Source of the DNA: Streptococcus oralis
GTDB taxonomy: Bacteria; Bacillota; Bacilli; Lactobacillales; Streptococcaceae
NCBI RefSeq assembly: GCF_019334565.1
Contig: NZ_CP079724.1
Span: 269,001-333,000, forward strand
Length of the DNA: 64,000 bases
Direction of reading: 5' to 3'
A program made the translations under genes and the position numbers. Within the stretch, counting starts at the first letter, position 1, and each line of letters opens with the position of its first letter. Below are positions 18,115 through 26,396 of this stretch, piece after piece. The notes under the pieces were generated by a model. The model saw only the letters and a list, made by a program, of their open reading frames with translations, was not told where the DNA came from and ran no database searches.

Positions 18115-19098
18115 ATGAAACAATATAGGAAAAAAATACTAATTATTCTGGGACTTTTTAGCCTTCTTATTGTCGTTTCTGGAGCCTATCCTTTGTATCG
18201 CTATTTGACACATGATCGTTTTAAGGTGCGAACTCCTGAGGTAGAACCAGCTTCTTATGAGTTTATAGCTGATAGACAGGGGTTGGTTATTTCTTGGAAG
18301 CAAGCTAGCAATGGTGAGAGTCAGGGCACTAAGGATGAACCTATTGATTATGGCAGTGCGATTTATGGGAAACGTTACCTTGCTACAGAAAGTAGACGTT
18401 TAATTTACAAATGGGACGATAATCGCTTTGATGTTAAGAAGCTGAGTTGGGGGGAGTATTGGAAGATTCAGGTCTATGATACCAGTCAGGATGATTTGCC
18501 TCGAAAGGAGTATGATCTTTTAAAGGCTGTTGCGGATTATGATCCGTCATACTTCCCAGTCTCAAGTACCTATGTTCATTCTTTAGCTTTCAAGGATCAA
18601 GAATATCGTACAGTCGTTCTCCAAAAAACTGGGGGACACGACCGTAAGGAAGTCCTCTTTAACATGGCAACAGGTAAGTTAGAGGATATTCCACAGGAAG
18701 TTAGTAAAGCCATAGAAACAAGAATTCTTTATCTATTTCAAGAATTTACTAGTTTAAAGAATTATTATAAAGATGATATTGATAATTCGGATTATTCTAT
18801 TACCCTCCCACCATCTGTAATTGAACAGTCTTCAGACTGGCGCTTGAGGGAAGAATATCCAGCAGCCTATGACTTGATGACTAAGAAGAAAGGTGAACTC
18901 TATTTCTTGACTAACGAAACAGATGCCAAGCTCTTTTCAGATATTTACAGTCTCTTAATCCCTAAGGACCGAGACTTGTTTGACAATCTAACAGTTTATG
19001 GAGAGGTGACCAAGGACGGGAAAGACCATGTAGTCCATTCCTATGAAGAGTTTATCAGTGTCTTGAAACCAAAGGAGGAATTGATAAATGTCAGTTAA
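18115..19098 (+). CDS. Membrane-anchored putative immunity protein, triplicated unit copy 2
   Basis: 327 residues from the ATG at 18115, chosen over an upstream in-frame ATG at 18073 because of the AGGAGG site and exact alignment with MKQYRKKI of its paralogues. It has the same anchor and conserved WGEYWKIQVYDTSQDD block. It differs from copy 1 mainly in two patches: SNGESQGTKDEPIDYG, and residues 205-235, which hold KNYYKDDIDNSDYS. It is expressed from its own module promoter. Immunity is inferred from paralogy and position. Confidence 0.6.
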   Translation: MKQYRKKILIILGLFSLLIVVSGAYPLYRYLTHDRFKVRTPEVEPASYEFIADRQGLVISWKQASNGESQGTKDEPIDYGSAIYGKRYLATESRRLIYKWDDNRFDVKKLSWGEYWKIQVYDTSQDDLPRKEYDLLKAVADYDPSYFPVSSTYVHSLAFKDQEYRTVVLQKTGGHDRKEVLFNMATGKLEDIPQEVSKAIETRILYLFQEFTSLKNYYKDDIDNSDYSITLPPSVIEQSSDWRLREEYPAAYDLMTKKKGELYFLTNETDAKLFSDIYSLLIPKDRDLFDNLTVYGEVTKDGKDHVVHSYEEFISVLKPKEELINVS

Positions 19099-19441
19099 AC
19101 AGATCCAACCGATGCGAATTCAAAGTATTAAGGCAAGTATTAAGGTTTCGACAGATGAGATTTCAAAGGGGATGTCGACTATCATTGATGCACCGGTTAT
19201 AAGTAGTCTAGAGTCTTGTGCGGGTCTCGCAAAAACATGTATGGAAAATTTAGTAGAGACGGTAGACTCATTAGATGGCTTTATGAACAAGATTGCGGAA
19301 GCTTTTAAAAATATGGATACAGATTTAGCAGGATCTATTGAAACGAATGAGATTTATACAGTTTCACCAGAAGAGTATACAGAAAAGAAACGAATCCAAC
19401 AGAAGATCTATGATGCCTCTGTTTATAATGAGCTCCCCTAA
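19088..19441 (+). CDS. Small helical FxxxD protein (Lap1/DUF3130-like), copy 2
   Basis: 117 residues, nearly identical to the copy at 17619 (it has VISSL instead of VTSNL), with the same FKNMD motif at 73-77. It overlaps the preceding gene by 11 bp and is followed by the second terminator-promoter module. The near-identity at DNA level indicates recent duplication or ongoing gene conversion. Confidence 0.6.
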   Translation: MSVKQIQPMRIQSIKASIKVSTDEISKGMSTIIDAPVISSLESCAGLAKTCMENLVETVDSLDGFMNKIAEAFKNMDTDLAGSIETNEIYTVSPEEYTEKKRIQQKIYDASVYNELP

Positions 19442-19448
19442 CTATTCG

Positions 19449-19521
19449 CCACTTGAATCCATTTCAAGTGGTTTTCTTTTGCTTTTCTCATCTTCTCACG
19501 GTGTCACGCATATGGTATAAT
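19449..19521 (+). promoter_or_regulatory. Terminator-promoter module, copy 2
   Basis: Hairpin at 19449-19471, identical to copy 1, and an extended -10 TGGTATAAT (TATAAT at 19516-19521). Confidence 0.75.
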
Positions 19522-19566
19522 GGATTAAGGATTAAAACGTTTTAGTAAATACTCAGGAGGAAATCA

Positions 19567-20553
19567 ATGAAACAATACAGAAAAAAGATACTAATCATTC
19601 TGGGAGTTTTAAGTCTTCTAGTTGTGGTTGTTGGATCCTATCCCTTATATCGCTATCTGACACATGATCGCTACAAGGTGAGGACTCCTGAGGTAGAACC
19701 AGCTTCTTATGAGTTTCTAGCTGATAGACAGGGATTGGTCATCTCTTGGAAATATGTCAATCCTAACAATAAGCAGGAAGCTAATGAAGGACCTCTGGAG
19801 TATACCAGTGCAATTTATGGAAAACGTTACCTTTCGACAGACAGTAAACGCTTGATTCATCGTTATGATGATAACCGCTTTGATGTAAAGAATCTGAGTT
19901 GGGGGGAATATTGGAAAATCCAGGTTTATGACACTAGTCAGGATGATTTGCCTCGTAAGGAGTATGACCTTTTAAAGGCTGTTGCAAATTATGATGCTTC
20001 GTACTTTCCAGTTTCAAGTACCTATATTAATTTTGTCACATACAATGGCCAAGAATATCGCAAGGTAGTTCTCCAAAAAACTGGAGGTCATGACCGTAAG
20101 GAAGTCCTTTTTAACATGGAAACAGGTAATCTAGAGGATGTTCCTAAAGAACTTGGGGTTGCCCTTGAGAATAGATATACATATTTATTTAACCGTTATA
20201 CAAGTTTGAAAAATTACTATTATAATGATGATTTTATAGATAACACCACTTGTCTTAATCTCTCACAATCTGTGATTGATCAGTCTTCAGACTGGCGCCT
20301 AAAAGAGAGATATCCAAAAGCCTATGACTTGATGAGTAAAGAAAAAGGAACTCTCTATTTTTTAACTAATGAGACAGATGTTAAGCTTCTATCAGATATA
20401 TTTAGCCTCTTAATTCCTAAGGACCGTGATTTATTTGATAATCTCACGGTTTATGGAGAGGTGACCAAGGACGGGAAAGAACATGTAGTTCATTCTTATG
20501 AAGAGTTTATTAGTGTCTTGAAACCAAAGGAGGAATTGAGCAATGTCCGTTAA
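19567..20553 (+). CDS. Membrane-anchored putative immunity protein, triplicated unit copy 3
   Basis: 328 residues, the most diverged of the three paralogues, especially at residues 62-82 and 205-235. It has the same N-terminal anchor and conserved WGEYWKIQVYDTSQDD. The 25 bp before its start (AGTAAATACTCAGGAGGAA) repeat the last codons of the 718-aa effector gene (SKYSGG), showing that the duplicated segment began inside the effector's 3' end. It has its own module promoter. Confidence 0.6.
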   Translation: MKQYRKKILIILGVLSLLVVVVGSYPLYRYLTHDRYKVRTPEVEPASYEFLADRQGLVISWKYVNPNNKQEANEGPLEYTSAIYGKRYLSTDSKRLIHRYDDNRFDVKNLSWGEYWKIQVYDTSQDDLPRKEYDLLKAVANYDASYFPVSSTYINFVTYNGQEYRKVVLQKTGGHDRKEVLFNMETGNLEDVPKELGVALENRYTYLFNRYTSLKNYYYNDDFIDNTTCLNLSQSVIDQSSDWRLKERYPKAYDLMSKEKGTLYFLTNETDVKLLSDIFSLLIPKDRDLFDNLTVYGEVTKDGKEHVVHSYEEFISVLKPKEELSNVR

Positions 20554-20896
20554 ACAGATCCAACCGATGCGAATTCAAAGTATTAAGGCAAGTATCAAGG
20601 TTTCGACAGATGAGATTTCAAAGGGGATGTCGACTATCATTGATGCACCGGTTACAAGTAGTCTAGAGTCTTGTGCAGGTCTCGCAAAAACATGTATGGA
20701 AAATTTAGTAGAGACGGTAGACTCATTAGATGGCTTTATGAACAAGATTGCGGAAGCTTTTAAAAATATGGATACCGATTTAGCGGGATCTATTGAAACG
20801 AATGAGATTTATACAGTTTCACCACAAGAGTATACAGAAAAGAAACGAATCCAACAGAAGATTTACGATGCCTCTGTTTATAATGAGCTCCCCTAA
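20543..20896 (+). CDS. Small helical FxxxD protein (Lap1/DUF3130-like), copy 3
   Basis: 117 residues, nearly identical to the other two copies (SPQEY instead of SPEEY), with FKNMD at 73-77 conserved. It is followed by a third terminator-promoter module and then by a truncated toxin gene. Confidence 0.6.
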   Translation: MSVKQIQPMRIQSIKASIKVSTDEISKGMSTIIDAPVTSSLESCAGLAKTCMENLVETVDSLDGFMNKIAEAFKNMDTDLAGSIETNEIYTVSPQEYTEKKRIQQKIYDASVYNELP

Positions 20897-20903
20897 CCAT
20901 TTG

Positions 20904-20976
20904 CCACTTGAATTTATTTCAAGTGGTTTTCTCTTACTTTTCTCTTCTTTTCACGGTATTGCTCGTGTGGTATAAT
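20904..20976 (+). promoter_or_regulatory. Terminator-promoter module, copy 3
   Basis: Hairpin CCACTTGAA / TTCAAGTGG at 20904-20926 with a changed loop (TTTAT) and tail, then TGGTATAAT (TATAAT at 20971-20976). Confidence 0.7.
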
Positions 20977-21404
20977 GGGACAAAGACATTTTCTTTGTTT
21001 TTCTGTTTGGCAATCATTCTAAGACGACCGTAGGGAAAATCGGGAAGTCTGTACTAGGTGGTACTATTGATACCATATCTAACGTTGGTCCCTTAGATGG
21101 TATGTGGCTTGGAGCTAAGATAGGGGCGAAAGCTGGACCACAGGGACTAGTAGTTGGAACTCTTGCGGGCCTTGGTTTGGGAGCAATTAATCTTGCGGAT
21201 TCTCTGTTTTTCCCTGATCAGAAAAAGGCTTTTTACGAGGGGGCTAAAGATATAGCTTATGGTGCAGTGGACGTGGTAGAATCAGGAGTGGAGTCTATCG
21301 GAAATGGAATCCACCAGGGCTTGGAGACTGTCAAGAGTGTGGGCAAGAATGTTTCTGATTTTTTCAATGGTGGTCTGAAGACGGTCTCATCCTTGTTTGG
21401 ATAA
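20976..21404 (+). pseudogene. Orphan C-terminus of a glycine-zipper (TelE-like) LXG toxin
   Basis: The frame is open from 20976 but has no credible start until the ATG at 21102 (100 residues from there). Translation upstream of that ATG still reads like protein (GNHSKTTVGKIGKSVLGGTI), so this is a 5'-truncated gene. The segment after 21102 holds small-residue repeats (GAKIGAKAG, GTLAGLGLGAI), as in glycine-zipper membrane-active toxins such as TelE of S. gallolyticus; that comparison is from memory. The LXG targeting domain is missing. An adjacent polytopic membrane gene would be the matching immunity gene. Confidence 0.6.
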
Positions 21405-21417
21405 TAGGAGAAAATAA

Positions 21418-22236
21418 ATGGATAAGATACAAAAAGATATTAATGAAGCACTAGAGACAGGCAGACGTTTTAACATATTGAAGATGTTTTCTGTAGCACC
21501 TTTATTTTCATTGATGACTATGCTTGCGACAACTTTACCGATAAGTTTATTTCGAATGGCTAGTGAAGCTGGGTATGACCCAGCTATACCATTGACATCA
21601 ATGGTTACCCAGCTAACATCAGTAGAAAAAGGGCTCATTCCCCCAGATAGTTTCTTTGGTTTTCTATTCTTGTTTTGTTGGTTTTGTTATATTTGTTTTT
21701 ATATCATCTCTAAAAGAAATCGTATTAAGACCTATTTATTGACTCAGATTCTTCAGTTATTTTTGCTCGTAATTTTATATTATAGTTTGTTTATAGCCGC
21801 CTTGTATCTAATCCCTCTAGTAGCAGTTCGTATCGTCTACTGGATTGGTTTTGTGTTATCACTGATTTACCTTGTTTATATCCTTGTCACAAAGCAGCGC
21901 GCTAGCAAGGATTATTTCTCCTCAGAATATTATAAAAAATTTTTGAATGTTATTTTATTTTTATGGTTGTTGATGTATGGAATCAATCTCTTCATCAACG
22001 GACTCAATCATTTCCTAGCGTATCTCTTGCTTGCTTTGTTACCTATTGCACCTATTTTCCTAGGCCTATTTTTGGTATCATTTTTTAAATCCAATGTAGT
22101 AACGCTAGAGAACTTGAATACAGTCAATAAAAATCAAGAGAAATATCGTGAAGAGTATGGCTATACCATCGAAGAATGGTATGGAAAGAAGTCAAAAATG
22201 TACAAGGAACATGTTAAGAAGTCTAAAAAGAAATAA
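21418..22236 (+). CDS. Polytopic membrane protein, putative immunity to the orphan pore-type toxin
   Basis: 272 residues with about six or seven hydrophobic helices between residues 20 and 225 and a charged, Lys-rich C-terminal tail (about 230-272) probably in the cytoplasm. It starts 13 bp after the orphan toxin stop with an AGGAG site. A multi-spanning protein next to a membrane-inserting toxin fits an immunity role, as suggested for TipE-type proteins. No enzyme motif was seen. Confidence 0.55.
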   Translation: MDKIQKDINEALETGRRFNILKMFSVAPLFSLMTMLATTLPISLFRMASEAGYDPAIPLTSMVTQLTSVEKGLIPPDSFFGFLFLFCWFCYICFYIISKRNRIKTYLLTQILQLFLLVILYYSLFIAALYLIPLVAVRIVYWIGFVLSLIYLVYILVTKQRASKDYFSSEYYKKFLNVILFLWLLMYGINLFINGLNHFLAYLLLALLPIAPIFLGLFLVSFFKSNVVTLENLNTVNKNQEKYREEYGYTIEEWYGKKSKMYKEHVKKSKKK

Positions 22237-22273
22237 AGGTTTATAGATACTATTTCTAGTGTCATGAAGCCAA

Positions 22274-22346
22274 CCACCTGAAACAAATTCAGGTGGGTTT
22301 CTTTTGCTTTTCTCATCTTCTCACGGCATTGCCCATGTGGTATAAT
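22274..22346 (+). promoter_or_regulatory. Terminator-promoter module, copy 4 (diverged)
   Basis: Hairpin CCACCTGAA / TTCAGGTGG (22274-22296, 5-nt loop) where both stem arms changed together relative to copies 1-3, so pairing is conserved. A TTTCTTTTGC tail follows, then TGGTATAAT (TATAAT at 22341-22346). The 100 bp after it hold no recognisable gene start. Confidence 0.7.
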
Positions 22347-22475
22347 GGGACAAGGATTGCTCCTCGTTTCAGACGAGTTTATGGAATTCAGGATAAGTTA
22401 GCAGGTGAGACGAGTATTTCTGTCAGTCTCCTATCTACCTGTTAACAGCTATCCAAAATAAAAGAAGATTGTAGA

Positions 22476-23441
22476 TTGGTTTTATTAGTATTAGGGATCT
22501 TGGTTTTGCTCATTCTAATCTTAAAAAGGAAACAGAAAACTGCTAAAAAATCCGAGGGAAACGCCAAGAAAAGAAATTGGCTATTAATAGGTTGCTTATC
22601 CATAGTGATCCCAATCGTAATCTTCACAGTGAGTAGTCCTATTCTTGCTCTAATGGATATGTGGGGGCTGTTTGCCCATGCAAGTCGAACTGAGCTTGAG
22701 CAAGCTGTGCATCGTTCTTATCAAAATTACGGTCTTACAGGACAGTTTGAGTTAGAAAAATACGAGAAAAACTATACAAGTGTGGGAGGATTTATAATCC
22801 ATGGTACCTACAGTGAAAATATAGCCGGAAAAACCTATGAGGTTAAAACTCGATTTAAATACTATACTCGCTTTTCGAAAAATGAAACATATGGAAAGAC
22901 AGATGCAGAAGTTGATTACAAAAATGGTAAAAAAATTTATAATGTTTTCCCAGAATTAGCCTATTTAGGGATTGAGGTTAGTCCAGGCACCAGCGAGTTT
23001 TTAAAAACACTGGACAGTTCAATCAAAGATCCTAAACTTCCTGATTTGAAGTATCAAGGTATTGGTTTTGAATTTAATAACCAATCTGATAATATCTATC
23101 TTTATAATGAAATATTAGAGGAAAATCAAAGCAAGGGCCAAGCTCTGCAAGGAATGTATCCAATGGATGCTCAATATCTTTTCCAAAAAGAGATTTTTAT
23201 ACCGACATTTGAATTTCAATATTTCGTTCCGAAGGAAAAAAGAGATCTCTTGTATGATGACTATCTTAAAGAGGTTGAAGCGCTCATGAAGGAATTTTTT
23301 GCCAACCAACCCCTACCACGCGGTCTTTATGCTGTCAAAATTGCTAAGTATAAAGAGGATAAACTTGTCAGTGATAGTGGTGTATACTATGTGAAGATTG
23401 AAAATCGTCAAGTTGTAAAGCTGTTGCAAAAATTAGAGTAG
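22476..23441 (+). CDS. Orphan membrane protein, unknown (possible 5'-truncated immunity gene)
   Basis: About 321 residues if the TTG at 22476 is used; the frame is open from 22446 with no ATG and no convincing ribosome site. It has two hydrophobic segments (about 2-18 and 35-62) and then an extracytoplasmic domain of about 255 residues. Its setting (after a toxin-immunity pair, behind module copy 4) suggests an immunity protein or a remnant. A missing start may mean a pseudogene. I do not recognise the family. Confidence 0.5.
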   Translation: MVLLVLGILVLLILILKRKQKTAKKSEGNAKKRNWLLIGCLSIVIPIVIFTVSSPILALMDMWGLFAHASRTELEQAVHRSYQNYGLTGQFELEKYEKNYTSVGGFIIHGTYSENIAGKTYEVKTRFKYYTRFSKNETYGKTDAEVDYKNGKKIYNVFPELAYLGIEVSPGTSEFLKTLDSSIKDPKLPDLKYQGIGFEFNNQSDNIYLYNEILEENQSKGQALQGMYPMDAQYLFQKEIFIPTFEFQYFVPKEKRDLLYDDYLKEVEALMKEFFANQPLPRGLYAVKIAKYKEDKLVSDSGVYYVKIENRQVVKLLQKLE

Positions 23442-23510
23442 GAGTTGCTAGGGCTAGTCCAGTTTTTTGTTCAGAACCTCCAGTTGTGTCTGTTAAAATT
23501 TGATTTTCCC

Positions 23511-23541
23511 AGTGGACAATTGTCCACTTTTTTTATATAAT
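23511..23541 (+). promoter_or_regulatory. Operator-promoter of the UmuC cassette
   Basis: A perfect 18-bp palindrome, AGTGGACAATTGTCCACT, at 23511-23528 covers the -35 (TGGACA at 23513-23518). A 17-bp spacer leads to TATAAT at 23536-23541. It is a likely binding site for the XRE/S24 repressor encoded next, blocking RNA polymerase until the repressor is cleaved. A hairpin TGGTTGAG / CTCAACCA (23557-23587) lies in the leader. Confidence 0.75.
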
Positions 23542-23645
23542 AAAACTAAACCGAATTGGTTGAGTTTTAGAGGTGTAAGCTCAACCATCGATTTGTTTTT
23601 CTAAGAGAGATATTCTCAATAAAACATCACAATAGGAGGTGAAGT

Positions 23646-24332
23646 ATGTACCAACCAGAAAAACTAAAGGCTCGGAGGAAAGAGTTGAAACTGACACAGA
23701 AGGAAATTGCAGAGCAACTTGGGATTAGTTTTCAGGCTTACTCGGCTTGGGAACGTGGAATTAAGGAACCGTCTCAGGAGAAGGTTGCCCAGCTAGAGAA
23801 CATTTTAAGGGTAGCAAAAGGATATTTCACTCAGATTGAGATTGTCCGTCTCTACAATAGCCTCTCCAAGCAAGGGAAGGACAAGGTTGTTCTTTATGCT
23901 CGCCACTTGGCTCAAGAGGAACAAACTCAGAAAGTGGCGACCGTGCCAGAGCGCCTCTACGAGTATCGTGTCTATGAACGCATGTCAGCAGGGATCGGGG
24001 CTTCGGTATATGACGATAGAAATTTTGATACCGTTTACTTTAATGAAGAACTAGCCCACGATTTTGCTTCCTGGGTGGCTGGGGACTCCATGGAACCTAA
24101 ATATCAAAATGGTTCAGTGGCTCTGATTCGGGAAACAGGATTTGACTATGATGGGGCAGTTTATGCAGTAGTTTGTAACAACCAGACCTATATTAAACGG
24201 GTCTATCGGGAGGAAGATGGTTTGCGTCTGGTTTCTATAAATCCTAAATACAAGGACATTTTCATCTCCTATGAGGAAGATCCTCGGATTGTGGGGATTA
24301 TTGTTGGGAATTTTGTGCCAATGGAGGGTTAG
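23646..24332 (+). CDS. XRE-family/S24 self-cleaving repressor (HdiR-like)
   Basis: 228 residues. An N-terminal helix-turn-helix (about 5-55, with ISFQAYSAWERG as recognition region) is followed by a LexA-type S24 peptidase domain. The catalytic Ser148 is in GDSMEP, Lys184 is in YIKRVY, and a probable Ala115-Gly116 cleavage site is in MSAGIGAS. Such repressors are inactivated by RecA-stimulated self-cleavage after DNA damage; Lactococcus HdiR controls a umuC gene in the same way. The palindrome at 23511 is the likely operator. Strong AGGAGGTG site. Confidence 0.88.
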   Translation: MYQPEKLKARRKELKLTQKEIAEQLGISFQAYSAWERGIKEPSQEKVAQLENILRVAKGYFTQIEIVRLYNSLSKQGKDKVVLYARHLAQEEQTQKVATVPERLYEYRVYERMSAGIGASVYDDRNFDTVYFNEELAHDFASWVAGDSMEPKYQNGSVALIRETGFDYDGAVYAVVCNNQTYIKRVYREEDGLRLVSINPKYKDIFISYEEDPRIVGIIVGNFVPMEG

Positions 24333-24335
24333 CCT

Positions 24336-25751
24336 ATGGGCTACTTTGATTATTCCAGAGAGCCCAAAAGTGATATTGCCTTTGTTGATATGAAATCTTT
24401 TTATGCCAGTGTCGAGTGTGTGAAAAGGGGCTTGCATCCGCTGAAGACCTCGCTTTGTGTCATGAGTCGCGCGGATAATTCTACTGGTCTTATCCTAGCT
24501 TCCTCTCCCATGTTTAAGAAGATTTTTGGCAAGTCCAATGTTGGCCGGGCCTATGATCTGCCTTTTGATATCAAAACGCGCAAATTTTCCTATTACAATG
24601 CTCGAAAGCAAGGCTTGCCTACTGACTCAGACTATGTTCGCTACATCGAAGATTGGGCTCAAGTGACCTTGATTGTGCCACCTAGGATGGACGAATACAT
24701 AGCGGTCAATATGGAAATCCAGCGAATCTTTCAAAACTATGGTAGTCCAGATGATATTTATCCCTACTCTATCGATGAGGGCTTTATCGATCTGACTAGT
24801 TCGCTCAACTATTTTATCCCAGACAAGAGTATCTCTCGCAAAGACAAGCTGGATCTGCTTTCTGCTCGCATCCAGAGGGATATTTGGAGGCAGACAGGGA
24901 TCTACTCTACAGTGGGTATGTCCAATGCCAATCCCTTACTGGCTAAATTGGCTCTGGATAATGAGGCCAAGCACACTCCGACCATGAGGGCCAACTGGTC
25001 TTACCAGGATGTGGAAGAGAAGGTTTGGGCCATTCCTAAGATGACGGACTTTTGGGGGATTGGCAGGCGGATGGAGAAACGCTTGCATGCTCTGGGGATT
25101 TTTTCCATCAGAGAATTAGCTACAAGCAACCCAGACCAGCTACAGAAGGCTCTGGGTCAGGCTGGCCTGCGTTTGTGGTTTCATGCTAACGGGATTGATG
25201 AGAGCAATGTTCACAGGCCCTATAAAGCTAAGTCCCAAGGGTTAGGAAATTCTCAAATCTTGCCGAGAGACTATGTAAAGCTACGGGATATTGAAATTAT
25301 TCTCCGAGAAATGGCGGAGCAGGTGGCTATTAGGCTGAGAAGGGCGGGCAAGAAAACAACCCTTGTCTCTATCTATGTCGGTTTCTCTAAACAGGAGGTT
25401 AGGCCGTCTATTCACACACAAATGAAGGTCGAACCTACCAATAATACAGCTATCTTAACGGATTATGTTTTGAAGTTATTTCATAATAAATACACTTCTG
25501 GAGCGGTCAGAAGTGTTGGAGTCAATTATTCAGGATTTGTGGACGAGTCCTTTGGCTTGATCTCCCTCTTTGATGATGTTGACAAGTTAGAAAAAGAAGA
25601 AAGGCTCCAGACGGCTATTGACTCCATTCGGGAACAATTTGGTTTTACCTCCCTTTTAAAGGCCAATGCACTGGAAGAAGCCTCTAGGAGTCTTGCTAGA
25701 AGCAAGCTGATTGGGGGGCATTCTGCTGGAGGATTAGACGGACTAAAATGA
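24336..25751 (+). CDS. umuC: UmuC-like Y-family translesion DNA polymerase
   Basis: 471 residues, typical of Gram-positive UmuC/UvrX proteins. Catalytic motifs are visible: FVDMKSFYASVE near the N-terminus (metal-binding Asp and the YA steric gate region) and YSIDEGFIDLT near residue 148 (SIDE). Helix-hairpin and little-finger regions follow. It lies 3 bp after the repressor and overlaps the next gene by ATGA, so it is co-regulated with DNA damage. It performs error-prone bypass of lesions. Confidence 0.92.
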   Translation: MGYFDYSREPKSDIAFVDMKSFYASVECVKRGLHPLKTSLCVMSRADNSTGLILASSPMFKKIFGKSNVGRAYDLPFDIKTRKFSYYNARKQGLPTDSDYVRYIEDWAQVTLIVPPRMDEYIAVNMEIQRIFQNYGSPDDIYPYSIDEGFIDLTSSLNYFIPDKSISRKDKLDLLSARIQRDIWRQTGIYSTVGMSNANPLLAKLALDNEAKHTPTMRANWSYQDVEEKVWAIPKMTDFWGIGRRMEKRLHALGIFSIRELATSNPDQLQKALGQAGLRLWFHANGIDESNVHRPYKAKSQGLGNSQILPRDYVKLRDIEIILREMAEQVAIRLRRAGKKTTLVSIYVGFSKQEVRPSIHTQMKVEPTNNTAILTDYVLKLFHNKYTSGAVRSVGVNYSGFVDESFGLISLFDDVDKLEKEERLQTAIDSIREQFGFTSLLKANALEEASRSLARSKLIGGHSAGGLDGLK

Positions 25752-26110
25752 TTGATCGTTCTTATTTACCTTTTCAATCTGCGCGAGACTATCAAGATCC
25801 AGGGATGCAGAAGTGGATGGGATTTTACCTTTCAGAACACACCAGTTCGATCAGTGAAGAAAAAAATCGTGTTGATTTTTCGACGAATTTGAATTCCGTT
25901 GAGAAGCTACTCTTGCTTTCTCAGCTTTATGTTGGGCAACTGAAGGGATGTTTTGTTGTCAAGGAAAGAAAGCAAAAAATGACAATCATCGGTGAGGTAA
26001 GCGAAATATCACCTCAAACTCTATCTATTAGGACCAATGAGGGCTACAGGCTGATAGAGATTGTAGATGTCCTCGAAATTCGACTGTGGGAGGAGGAAGT
26101 GTATGACTAG
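25748..26110 (+). CDS. YolD-like protein
   Basis: 120 residues. It overlaps the stop of umuC and carries the YolD-like features: a leading motif with WMGFYLSEHTSSI, then a beta-strand-rich half (KMTIIGEVSEISPQTLSIRT). YolD-like genes commonly accompany Gram-positive UmuC polymerases, and a partner role similar to UmuD has been proposed. Confidence 0.8.
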   Translation: MIDRSYLPFQSARDYQDPGMQKWMGFYLSEHTSSISEEKNRVDFSTNLNSVEKLLLLSQLYVGQLKGCFVVKERKQKMTIIGEVSEISPQTLSIRTNEGYRLIEIVDVLEIRLWEEEVYD

Positions 26111-26396
26111 AAAAGAGCTGTATGAAAACAAACTACAGATGGATTATTTTTCAGATAGTTATATCCGCTTTGAAGAGGATTTCCAAAAATACTCTGCCAT
26201 GAATGTTCCCTTGACTTTTTTGATCGATGATATCCTACGAACCATGGCAATGAATCAGAAAAACTACTTTGTCTTAAACAAGGAAAACGCCAAGGATGGG
26301 CGGGAGCATCGCTTTTATTTTAGGGTGGTGACAGAAAAAGAGTGCCCTAAAAATCGAACCTATGCATACGCTGGACTCAAAAATAGTAGTCAGTAG
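26103..26396 (+). CDS. Small conserved protein of the UmuC cassette (DUF5960-like)
   Basis: 97 residues from the ATG at 26103 (GGAGGAGG site just before; an ATG at 26067 would lie inside the YolD-like gene). It overlaps the YolD-like gene by 8 bp. It is acidic-aromatic at the N-terminus (DYFSDSYIRFEEDF). Its association with umuC cassettes in streptococci is from memory; the function is unknown. Confidence 0.65.
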   Translation: MTRKELYENKLQMDYFSDSYIRFEEDFQKYSAMNVPLTFLIDDILRTMAMNQKNYFVLNKENAKDGREHRFYFRVVTEKECPKNRTYAYAGLKNSSQ

